Assembly: GCA_964485695.1 (NCBI GenBank)
Contig: CAZAKZ010000191.1
Location: 1 to 9,020, forward strand
Direction of reading: 5' to 3'
Length of the DNA: 9,020 bases
From: CAZAKZ01 sp964485695
Lineage (GTDB): Bacteria > Planctomycetota > JAFGQW01
The notes beneath the pieces are model-generated. The model was not told the origin of the DNA. It ran no database searches and saw nothing but the letters and a program-made list of their open reading frames with translations. The translations under genes and the position numbers were made by a program. Positions 1 through 5,593 of this stretch are shown piece after piece (within the stretch, counting starts at the first letter, position 1; every line of letters begins with the position of its first letter).

Positions 1-171
1 TATCAGGGGGTCATCGACAGCAAGGGCCGGGCTAGTGCTGCCGTCGACATCCCGATCGCCCCGGCCCTGGTCGGCGTCAGGATTCACTCGGCTTTCATGA
101 CCTTGAGCCCCGCCGCTCCCTCCGGCGTCCAGTCGATCTCGGACACGTTCATGTTCTCGATCGGGAAGTAG
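1..171 (+). CDS. 3'-partial gene: C-terminal end of an exported planctomycete-type protein
   Basis: Frame 1 is open from the first base to a TAG at 169-171, giving the last 56 residues of a protein whose start lies outside the window. The visible part contains DSKGRA followed by a hydrophobic, proline-containing stretch (DIPIAPALVG) and ends in FMFSIGK. Without gaps, the 20 residues from DSKGRA match 11 of 20 in the segment beginning at D637 of the FG-GAP protein at 991-3054. The reading frame therefore looks genuine, and the protein very likely carries the same C-terminal domain. I associate this domain with large secreted proteins of Planctomycetota, where it follows varied N-terminal modules. 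The function of the missing N-terminal part cannot be told. It converges on the sigma factor gene with only 34 bp between the two stop codons. Confidence 0.72.
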   Translation, partial: YQGVIDSKGRASAAVDIPIAPALVGVRIHSAFMTLSPAAPSGVQSISDTFMFSIGK

Positions 172-205
172 AGAGGGCACGGGATGGGAACGGTCGACGA
201 CCCCC

Positions 206-844
206 TCAGAGAATCCTGGACAGCTCGGCCACGGTCTGACACAGGAGATAGCACACCGAGGATTCCTTCTTGCCGGTGAGCTTCGCGATCTCCGGGTTGG
301 AGAGCCCCGCCAGCCTGGACATGAGAAAGATCTCCCGTGCTTCCTCGGACATGGCGTCCAGGGCGTCCTCGATGCGCGCCTGCATCTCGCGGCCGATGGC
401 CTGCTCGCTCGGGCTGCCGAGAATCCCGCAGATCTCTCGTGCGATCGGATCCCGGTTCATGCTGCTCCGGGGAGCGTTGGTCTCGAGGAGGTTCGGATCC
501 CGCTTCGCGGCCCGGTGATACCGGTCCTTCTCCACCAGCTTTCGCACGGCAGCGGTGAAGAGCCAGTGCCGGAAGGCCGCCTCCCCCTTGTAGGTGAAGC
601 TCCCGAGGTTATTCAGCGCCTCCCGGCAAACGGACTGGGATACGTCCGACACGGTCTCCCACCTCCGGAGCCGGGGATCCATCCGGAGGCGGATAAAGGC
701 CTGCAGGGCCGGCAGGTGCCGCTCCATGAGGGTGCCGAACGCGCCATCGTCCCCCTGGCTGGCCCGGGAGATCAGGTATTCGCTGTTTTCAGTCATTCGT
801 GGCTCCGGGACGGCATCCATCCGGGATGGAGCGCCGCGCATCAT
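206..844 (-). CDS. ECF-type RNA polymerase sigma factor (sigma-70 family)
   Basis: This encodes an alternative sigma factor that would direct RNA polymerase to a small regulon. Numbering from the ATG at 844 (212 aa), region 2 lies at about residues 30-105 and ends in an FRHWLFTAAVRKL segment, the usual region 2.3/2.4 look. A linker rich in charged residues follows. Region 4 lies at about 155-212, with an EEAREIFLMSRLAGLSNPEIAKLTG segment typical of the region 4 helix-turn-helix. Region 2.2 reads ETVSDVSQSVCREAL, so it lacks the acidic cluster (DAED-like) of classical ECF factors and has Thr/Ser instead. Starts: the ATG at 844 has AGAGGA 8 bases upstream, and the ATG at 796 has GGAG 6 bases upstream. 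Both leave the domains whole. The longer open frame to 889 has no extra support. No anti-sigma gene is adjacent. Related planctomycete factors often lie near Ser/Thr kinases, which fits the kinase at 5594-8959, but a functional link is inferred. Confidence 0.87.
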   Translation of the reverse strand: MMRGAPSRMDAVPEPRMTENSEYLISRASQGDDGAFGTLMERHLPALQAFIRLRMDPRLRRWETVSDVSQSVCREALNNLGSFTYKGEAAFRHWLFTAAVRKLVEKDRYHRAAKRDPNLLETNAPRSSMNRDPIAREICGILGSPSEQAIGREMQARIEDALDAMSEEAREIFLMSRLAGLSNPEIAKLTGKKESSVCYLLCQTVAELSRIL

Positions 845-908
845 TGTCCATGTCCTCTTCGATTCTCCAGGCGAGACGGGCCAGTGCAATTTTTTTCCAT
901 TTTTCCAC

Positions 909-924
909 CCGGGATACCGCCCGG
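909..924. repeat. short inverted repeat in the divergent intergenic region
   Basis: CCGGG (909-913), a 6-base loop and CCCGG (920-924) form a perfect 5-bp GC stem. It lies between the divergent sigma factor and FG-GAP genes, just upstream of the candidate -35 element. There is no T-run on either side long enough for a terminator, so an operator-like role or chance are both possible. Confidence 0.3.
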
Positions 925-926
925 AA

Positions 927-955
927 TTTCCATGTACCCCGTAATAGTCTTTAAT
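927..955 (+). promoter_or_regulatory. candidate housekeeping-type promoter of the FG-GAP gene
   Basis: TTTCCA (927-932, 4 of 6 to TTGACA), a 17-base spacer and TTTAAT (950-955, 5 of 6 to TATAAT) form a plausible sigma-70-type promoter. Transcription would start near 962, leaving a leader of about 29 bases that includes the Shine-Dalgarno at 978-983. The region is locally AT-rich against a GC-rich background, which helps. It is one candidate by consensus only; promoter rules in this group are not well known. Confidence 0.35.
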
Positions 956-959
956 GTAC
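932..959. repeat. direct repeat ATGTAC x2, 22 bp apart
   Basis: ATGTAC occurs at 932-937 and again at 954-959, a period of 22 bp or about two helical turns. The second copy extends to the palindrome TGTACA. The pair overlaps the candidate promoter of the FG-GAP gene, which is where a regulator site would sit. Six bases twice could be chance. Confidence 0.25.
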
Positions 960-977
960 AGGCCTGGATCCGTTTCC

Positions 978-983
978 GGAGGA
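978..983 (+). promoter_or_regulatory. strong ribosome binding site for the FG-GAP gene
   Basis: GGAGGA lies 7 bases before the ATG at 991. It fixes the start immediately ahead of a clean signal peptide. Confidence 0.75.
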
Positions 984-990
984 CTCTTCC

Positions 991-3054
991 ATGAACGGCC
1001 GACTCGCTTCCACCTCTCTCCTCGCCGCCGTGATCCTCCTAGCCGGCTTGAGCTGCACTGTGAATCTGACCAGCTTCCAGGTGCCCCCCGTCGTGGCCGC
1101 GAACGGCGTTTTCGAGGCGGTGGTCACCGGTATGTACCATCCCACGCTCCCGCCGCCTCCGAACAATGAACACACGGCCGTGGTGCTGCAGATTCCCAGC
1201 GGTGTGAAGCTCCTCGATGCCGCGAACGATCTCATCTTCGGAATGACCCGGGACGATCCCCAGGTACTGGCGCTCTACAAGGCGGAGCCCGGCCACAGGC
1301 TGGTCGCTTATTCAGGATATGGTGGATCAGGTCCGAACGGGGGGAGTGCCACGGTTCGCTTTCGACTTCTTGCACCCGCGAGCGGCAAGGCCTTTGTCCT
1401 GAAGGTCTCCCTCGCAGCCCAGAACGGGCAGACCTGGATGATCAACGATCCAGCGGGCATCTCCGATTTCGCCAGGATCAACACCCGGCCCCACGCGGCG
1501 ATGATCACCCTGGCCCCGGATCCCTGGACCAGCCTGCCGATCTTTCAGGAAGACACGCACGGCCTTCCCTTCGGCTGGGAGAGCAAGTACATGCCGAGCA
1601 CCTGGACCGGCCTGGCAGTGGGGGACGTCGACGGAGACGGGAACGACGACATCTCGAGCCTCTGCAAGACCCATAGGATGCCGGGGGTCTTCCTGCATAC
1701 ACCCCGGGGCAAGCCGTGGGTGCTTTCGGCCAAGGGCTTCAAAACCTACAGCGTGGGGGACCGCGAGGAGGTGGCCTTCGGGGACTTCAACCGGGACGGC
1801 AAACTGGACCTGGTGTCGGCCGGCGGCGGGGCGTGGCTCGGCGACGGGGGCACCTCGTGGAAGGCCACCACCGGCATCAAGCTCCACGCGACCATGGAGG
1901 GCGTGGCCTCGGCCGACGTGAACAACGACGGCTTTGACGACGTGGCCTTTTCCGGGAAGACAGCGGACCTGATCCAGGTCTTCCTGTCCGATGGCAAGGG
2001 CGGCTTTGCCGAGGCGAGCCAGGGGCTGCCCGGCGGCGGCGGCAGCAGCATCGGAAACTCCAAGCTCCTGCTGAAGGATGTGAGCGGCGACGGCAATGCC
2101 GATGTCGTCTGGACCCGCTTCGCCGCCCCCGGCGTCTGGCTCGGTGACGGAAGGGGCAACTGGAACCAGGTCGCAGGAACGGGAATCCTGGCCTACGACA
2201 AGTACCTGGGCGTGGATGCCGCCGACCTGGACAACGACGGGGACCCCGACCTGGTGCTCGGCATCGAGCACTCCGGCGGTAATCCCTCCTTCAGCGGTTT
2301 CGCCGTGTACGAGAACACCGGAGGGGCGCGGTGGAAATTTCGGTGGGGCGAGACGGCACAAGGGTCGGGAGGTGCCTACCTGGACGTGGCCCTTGCGGAC
2401 TTCGATCGGGACGGGCGCATCGATGTCCTGGCCGGTCGCGTCGACAGCCTCGAGATCTGGCAGAATGTGGCCCCCTTCCAGTTCAAGAAGAGGACCATCT
2501 CCAACCTGCCCTCATCGGGCGTAAGCGGTGCCGAGGCCGTGGCCGTGGGCGATTTCAACGGCGACACGTTTCCCGATGTGGCCGTGACGACGAGGAAGTA
2601 CGGCATCTTTGTCTGGCTGAACGAGCTCACCGGCTTCTCCCGCTTCGGCCGTGGATGCGGCGGCAACCTGCCCTCGACGCCGGCCATGGGATTCTCAGGC
2701 GGCCAACCCCGTCTCGGCAACAGGACCTTCGCCTTCACCCTCGACAAGGCCCCTCCGTCGAGGTTCGCCCTCCTCGTCATGGGCCTCGACAAGCGCCGCA
2801 GTTTCGGCGCCCCGGTCCTTCCCCTCGACCTGGGGCCCTTCGGCGCCCCGGGCTGCAGCCTGCTGGTGGAGCCGAGGGTCGTTCTGCCCACGGGAACAGA
2901 CTCCCAGGGCCGGGCCAGAATGGCCATGCCGATCCCGGCATTCACCGCCCTTCTCGGCACGGTCTTTTTCGCCCAGTGGGGGGTGGTGGATGCACGCGCC
3001 AACCGCCTCGGGCTGGCCGTTTCAGGGGGAGGCACCGCCAAGATCGGGCGGTGA
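991..3054 (+). CDS. exported FG-GAP/VCBS beta-propeller protein with planctomycete C-terminal domain
   Basis: The 687-aa product starts with a signal peptide: Arg at 4, a hydrophobic run at about 9-20, then LAGLSC with C22. This could be a lipobox, but G at -3 is atypical, so lipoprotein status is uncertain. Residues 23-200 form an unrecognised, apparently beta-rich domain. Seven FG-GAP repeats follow, each with a Ca2+-binding-type DxDxDG-like loop. They begin near D212, D265, D309, D363, D412, D470 and D521, and seven would close one integrin-alpha-like propeller. The last is degenerate (DFNGDTFPD), with Thr at the usual Gly position. From about 550 comes a C-terminal domain with C556 (FGRGCGG) and C622 (GAPGCSLL), possibly a disulfide, and a DSQGRA segment at 637 shared with the partial gene at 1-171. 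The probable role is cell-surface or extracellular binding or scaffolding; no catalytic motif is visible. The exported phosphoesterase gene follows on the same strand after 145 bp. The FG-GAP assignment is firm, the ligand unknown. Confidence 0.93.
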   Translation: MNGRLASTSLLAAVILLAGLSCTVNLTSFQVPPVVAANGVFEAVVTGMYHPTLPPPPNNEHTAVVLQIPSGVKLLDAANDLIFGMTRDDPQVLALYKAEPGHRLVAYSGYGGSGPNGGSATVRFRLLAPASGKAFVLKVSLAAQNGQTWMINDPAGISDFARINTRPHAAMITLAPDPWTSLPIFQEDTHGLPFGWESKYMPSTWTGLAVGDVDGDGNDDISSLCKTHRMPGVFLHTPRGKPWVLSAKGFKTYSVGDREEVAFGDFNRDGKLDLVSAGGGAWLGDGGTSWKATTGIKLHATMEGVASADVNNDGFDDVAFSGKTADLIQVFLSDGKGGFAEASQGLPGGGGSSIGNSKLLLKDVSGDGNADVVWTRFAAPGVWLGDGRGNWNQVAGTGILAYDKYLGVDAADLDNDGDPDLVLGIEHSGGNPSFSGFAVYENTGGARWKFRWGETAQGSGGAYLDVALADFDRDGRIDVLAGRVDSLEIWQNVAPFQFKKRTISNLPSSGVSGAEAVAVGDFNGDTFPDVAVTTRKYGIFVWLNELTGFSRFGRGCGGNLPSTPAMGFSGGQPRLGNRTFAFTLDKAPPSRFALLVMGLDKRRSFGAPVLPLDLGPFGAPGCSLLVEPRVVLPTGTDSQGRARMAMPIPAFTALLGTVFFAQWGVVDARANRLGLAVSGGGTAKIGR

Positions 3055-3060
3055 GTCGTC

Positions 3061-3082
3061 GAGGCCGCCGATGCCTCAATTT
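3061..3082 (+). terminator. weak candidate terminator after the FG-GAP gene
   Basis: GAGGC (3061-3065), a 7-base loop and GCCTC (3073-3077) are followed by AATTT, 7 bases after the stop codon. The stem is only 5 bp and the T-run is short. It may attenuate rather than stop transcription into the phosphoesterase gene. The rest of the 3083-3187 gap shows no clear promoter. Confidence 0.25.
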
Positions 3083-3187
3083 CCAGGAGCAGGATTGCCA
3101 ATCGCCGACCTGACGGTAAGCTCTTCTCAGGCCGGGGTATGTACGCAGGGGTGTCTGCAGTTGCAGGCGGTTTGCACGGAGAAGAAC

Positions 3188-3192
3188 GAGGA
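3188..3192 (+). promoter_or_regulatory. ribosome binding site that sets the start of the PHP phosphoesterase
   Basis: GAGGA lies 7 bases before the ATG at 3200. The same frame is open back to 2651 inside the FG-GAP gene. This site, together with the signal peptide that begins at 3200, shows that the upstream extension is not used. Confidence 0.7.
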
Positions 3193-3199
3193 AGACGTG

Positions 3200-4369
3200 A
3201 TGAAAAGAACGATGGCCGTGGCGTGGCGCGTGGCAGCCGTATTCGTTTTGGTAGCTGCAGCCGGACTCGCCTCGGCGCAGGGGCTCGCTCGCACCGAGAT
3301 CCGGGTTCCCGATATTCCGGGCTATCGCACGCTCAAGTGCGACTTCCACATGCACACCGTCTTTTCCGATGGCCGGGTGTGGCCCACGGTGCGCGTGGAC
3401 GAACTGTGGCGCGACGGATTCGATGCCTTCGCCATCACCGATCATGTGGAGAGCCGGCCGTGGAAGAAGGACGTGAGCCTCGATCTGAACCGGGCCTTCG
3501 AGGTGGCCGCACCCCGGGCCGCGCGATACGGACTCACCATCGTGCGAGGTGCGGAAATCACGCGGAAGATGCCCCCCGGCCACCTGAACGCCATCTTCCT
3601 GAAGGACGAGAACATGCTGAACGTCAAGGAGTGGCGGGACGCCCTCCGCATCGCGCGAAAGCAGGGCGCGTTCATCTTCTGGAATCACCCGGGCTGGACG
3701 GGCCAACAGCCGGACGGCGTCTCGCGGTGGTATGAGGAGCACGACAAGCTCATTAAAAACGACCAGATGCACGGCATCGAGGTGGTGAATGGCAAGTCCT
3801 ACTATCCGCTTGCGCATCAGTGGTGCCTGGAAAAGAAGCTCACCCTCATGGCCACTTCGGACGTCCACTCCCCGATCGATTTCGACTACTCTCCAGGACC
3901 TGCCACCCACCGGCCCGCCACGCTGGTGTTCGCCAAGAACGCGTCGGCCCGGGCCATCCGGGAGGCCCTCTTCGCCCGCCGGACCGCCGTTCATTCCGGT
4001 GAGAAGCTGATCGGTGAAGCCGTCTACCTGAAGCCCCTCTTCGAGCATTCTATTCGGATCCTGGATCGTACCCTCACCATTTGCGGTAAGGGTCGTCGCT
4101 ACATCCGGATCGCCAACGCCTCCGATGTGCCGTTTCACCTGAAACGACAGGCCAAGGTGCCCGGCCTCTCCGTACCAGGCCGCATCACCGTCCCTGCCGG
4201 CAAATCCGTGCTGATCTCGGTGCGGGGGACCTCGAAGCAACCGGCCGGCCGCTGCAAGGTGCACCTCCCCTACGAGGTGACCAACCTCCTCGTCAAGCCG
4301 GACCAGGGCCTCCGCGTGGAGCTGGAGCTGGACGTGCACTTCCTGGCGGAGGAAAAGAAGAGCAAGTAG
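3200..4369 (+). CDS. exported PHP-domain metallophosphoesterase, Sb-PDE family-like
   Basis: The product has 389 residues and is predicted to hydrolyse a phosphate ester, most likely a phosphodiester, outside the cytoplasm. Residues 1-26 form a signal peptide (MKRT..., hydrophobic core, ASA cleavage site before Q27). All PHP metal-ligand positions are present: H50 and H52 (DFHMHT), D57, H82 (ITDH), E119 (RGAEIT), H163 (NHPG), and D221/H223 (SDVHSP). These would hold a two- or three-metal centre. The motif set, the DIPGYRTLKCDFHMHTVFSDG opening and the MPPGHLNAIF segment agree with what I recall of the Sb-PDE family, named after a Sphingobium enzyme acting on organophosphate diesters. Residues about 265-389 form a beta-rich C-terminal domain as in that family. 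Natural substrates of planctomycete members are unknown, so a nucleotide, lipid head-group or other diester is equally possible. The gene may be co-transcribed with the FG-GAP gene. Its TAG lies within the inverted repeat at 4364-4413. Confidence 0.9.
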   Translation: MKRTMAVAWRVAAVFVLVAAAGLASAQGLARTEIRVPDIPGYRTLKCDFHMHTVFSDGRVWPTVRVDELWRDGFDAFAITDHVESRPWKKDVSLDLNRAFEVAAPRAARYGLTIVRGAEITRKMPPGHLNAIFLKDENMLNVKEWRDALRIARKQGAFIFWNHPGWTGQQPDGVSRWYEEHDKLIKNDQMHGIEVVNGKSYYPLAHQWCLEKKLTLMATSDVHSPIDFDYSPGPATHRPATLVFAKNASARAIREALFARRTAVHSGEKLIGEAVYLKPLFEHSIRILDRTLTICGKGRRYIRIANASDVPFHLKRQAKVPGLSVPGRITVPAGKSVLISVRGTSKQPAGRCKVHLPYEVTNLLVKPDQGLRVELELDVHFLAEEKKSK

Positions 4370-4418
4370 TGCGTTCGGGCCGATGGCCCTCTCTCAAAGG
4401 CCGGGCACTACTTCCCGG
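4364..4418 (+). repeat. nested and mutually exclusive hairpins across the PHP gene stop codon
   Basis: AAGTAGTGC (4364-4372) is the exact reverse complement of GCACTACTT (4405-4413), a 9-bp stem that includes the TAG stop at 4367-4369. Inside it, GGGCC (4377-4381), GAT and GGCCC (4385-4389) form a second perfect 5-bp hairpin. A third hairpin, CCGGG (4401-4405) with CCCGG (4414-4418), shares G4405 and uses the 3' arm of the outer stem as its loop, so it competes with that stem. The ATG at 4383 sits in the inner hairpin. No T-run follows directly, so a simple intrinsic terminator is not supported. It may be an RNA switch, a transcript-end stabiliser or a scar of an inserted element. Confidence 0.5.
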
Positions 4419-5273
4419 GTGAGCAGAAATCTTCAAGAAAAACGGAATTCACTGTTAACCCGTCCTGTTTTTTTTGCGACCTACCCGGCAACCGCCTGGA
4501 AATCCAGAAACAGGAAGTCAAAGCGCCTGTCCGGTGAAACCATCCAGGCGCTTCATGCCAGGCTCAGGAGGCTCGCCCGGCAGTTTCCCGAGAACGGCAT
4601 GAAGCTCATGCTGGAGAACCCGAAGAACACGCGGGACCTCCTCGTCCTCACAGGGAGCCGGGTGGTGGATTCCATCGACCTTGATCGGCTGAAACTCATG
4701 CCCACCACGTTTGTCGCGCGTGACTACCGACACGTGGAATCGGACGTGGTGATGGTAGCTCCGCTCCGAGACGTGCACGGCGTACGTCAGGCACGAAGGC
4801 GTATCACTCTCTACATCCTCATAGAGCACCAGAGCGAGAAGGACCGGATCATGGCCTTCCGGGTCCTCGACTACGTGATGCAGCTCTACCGGTTTCAGGT
4901 CAGGCGCTGGTCCGACCGGCACCGGTCGTTCTCCGGGATGCAACTGCAACCGGTGCTGCCCGTGGTGTTCTACACGGGCACGCGCCCGTGGCACGGGATC
5001 GGGACGCTTCAGGACTTGGTCCTGGGCGGAGATTGTTTCCAGGCCGAGATTCCGGTAATGACCCCGCTGTTCGTGAACCTCCCAGCGTTCGATCCGGAGA
5101 AGCTGGGGCAAGAGGGCGGCTACTTTGGCCGGGTACTCCGCCTTGTGCAGGCGCGGAAATCGCGAAGGACCACATTCAGGCGGCTTCTCGTCCAAGTTCT
5201 TGGGCATCTGGAGACCAGGCCCCGAAGGAACGACTCCGGTGGCTGGAACTCCTTTCCTACATCCAAGCCTTGA
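4383..5273 (+). CDS. Rpn-like PD-(D/E)XK nuclease, 5' frame, truncated by frameshift
   Basis: The first reading frame (296 aa) encodes most of a protein of the Rpn (recombination-promoting nuclease / putative transposase) family. Its E. coli members are metal-dependent DNA endonucleases that increase RecA-independent recombination. Evidence: a helical N-terminal part (LSGETIQALHARL...FPENGMKLMLENP), VARDYRHVESDVV with D121, and YILIEHQS with E148 and Q150. The last two are the family's D...ExQ version of the nuclease core. The segment LQPVLPVVFYTGTRPW is also typical. Family resemblance holds up to about GHLE (5202-5213) and then becomes an unrelated tail that stops at 5273. The natural continuation is in another frame (5219-5569). 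The start is doubtful: the ATG at 4383 and the GTG at 4419 have no Shine-Dalgarno, and no ATG, GTG or TTG occurs in frame from 4422 until the ATG at 4599, which is inside the conserved part. The gene is probably inactive or damaged at both ends. Confidence 0.72.
   Translation: MALSQRPGTTSRVSRNLQEKRNSLLTRPVFFATYPATAWKSRNRKSKRLSGETIQALHARLRRLARQFPENGMKLMLENPKNTRDLLVLTGSRVVDSIDLDRLKLMPTTFVARDYRHVESDVVMVAPLRDVHGVRQARRRITLYILIEHQSEKDRIMAFRVLDYVMQLYRFQVRRWSDRHRSFSGMQLQPVLPVVFYTGTRPWHGIGTLQDLVLGGDCFQAEIPVMTPLFVNLPAFDPEKLGQEGGYFGRVLRLVQARKSRRTTFRRLLVQVLGHLETRPRRNDSGGWNSFPTSKP
4438..4475 (+). terminator. low-confidence terminator-like segment with an eight-T run
   Basis: ACGG (4442-4445) can pair with CCGT (4460-4463) across a 14-base loop, and the A-run before it can pair partly with the eight T at 4468-4475. 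The T-run is exceptional in this GC-rich window and follows the end of the phosphoesterase gene. The stem is weak and a CCTG bulge interrupts it. If it is a terminator, the nuclease frame must start downstream of it. Confidence 0.22.
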
Positions 5274-5569
5274 TATATCATGTGAGAGAGCCCCCCGAGA
5301 GGGCGAGGTTGCAGACCATGATCGAAACGTCGGTCCAGGCCGACGACTTGCGACAGGAGATGGATGCCATGGGTAGGACCATTGCAGATGAGCTGAAGGC
5401 CGAGGCCACCCGGTCGAGCATTCTCCGGCTCCTCCGCAAGCGTTTTGGCGAGCTTCCCCTGGTGACCGTGGACCGGATCGAGGCAACGGACGACCTCGAC
5501 CAGCTGAACGTATGGCTGGACCGCTTCGTCACGGCCGAGACCCTTGAGGACATGAGGATCACGTCGTAG
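5219..5569 (+). pseudogene. 3' fragment of the frameshifted Rpn-like nuclease gene
   Basis: From about 5219 the family-like sequence continues in the frame one base back. It reads APKERLRWLELLSYIQALIYH, then a helical stretch (DDLRQEMDAMGRTIADELKAEA), and a C-terminal region ending LDQLNVWLDRFVTAETLEDM before TAG at 5567-5569. This is the expected C-terminal part of Rpn-like proteins. Joined to the 5' frame at GHLE it would make a protein of about 395 residues counted from 4383. Deletion of one base somewhere in 5205-5222 explains the break. No canonical slippery heptamer (X XXY YYZ in the zero frame) is present, so programmed -1 frameshifting is not supported. A sequencing or assembly error remains possible. 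Independent translation could start only at weak sites such as GTG 5282 or ATG 5318. The gene converges on the kinase gene with a 24-bp gap. Confidence 0.7.
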
Positions 5570-5570
5570 G

Positions 5571-5588
5571 GGCTGAATCCCACCAGCC
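5571..5588. terminator. possible short hairpin between convergent genes
   Basis: GGCTG (5571-5575), an 8-base loop and CAGCC (5584-5588) form a 5-bp stem in the 24-bp space between the convergent stop codons. It has no T-run on either strand, so any terminator role is weakly supported; position is the main argument. Confidence 0.25.
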
Positions 5589-5593
5589 GGCGG

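Noticed and set aside
186..205. Possible hairpin between the convergent ends of the partial gene and the sigma factor gene
   Set aside because: Pairing needs a bulge and only short stems (GGG/CCC and GGT/ACC), with no T-run; too weak to call a terminator.
1327..2361. 344-codon open frame on the minus strand opposite the FG-GAP gene
   Set aside because: It is antisense to a gene with a signal peptide and seven FG-GAP repeats. Its product is rich in Gly, Val, Ala and His with no domain, as expected from a GC-rich complement.
2651..3199. Upstream extension of the PHP reading frame into the FG-GAP gene
   Set aside because: It would put 183 Pro/Arg/Ser-rich residues ahead of a clear signal peptide; the GAGGA site before ATG 3200 marks the real start.
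2942..4339. 465-codon open frame on the minus strand opposite the PHP gene
   Set aside because: The complementary strand encodes all PHP metal ligands and a signal peptide; the antisense product has no recognisable motif.
5200..5235. Programmed -1 frameshift in the nuclease gene
   Set aside because: No X XXY YYZ heptamer in the zero frame and no strong downstream structure noticed; Rpn-like proteins are not known to need frameshifting.
4518..5486. 322-codon minus-strand frame opposite the nuclease gene
   Set aside because: The plus strand shows family motifs in both of its frames; the antisense product is rich in Pro, Arg and His and low in complexity.
4383..5569. Nuclease gene as part of an insertion sequence
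   Set aside because: No matching terminal inverted repeats or target duplications were seen at the gene's ends; the inverted repeat at 4364-4413 has no partner near 5569.
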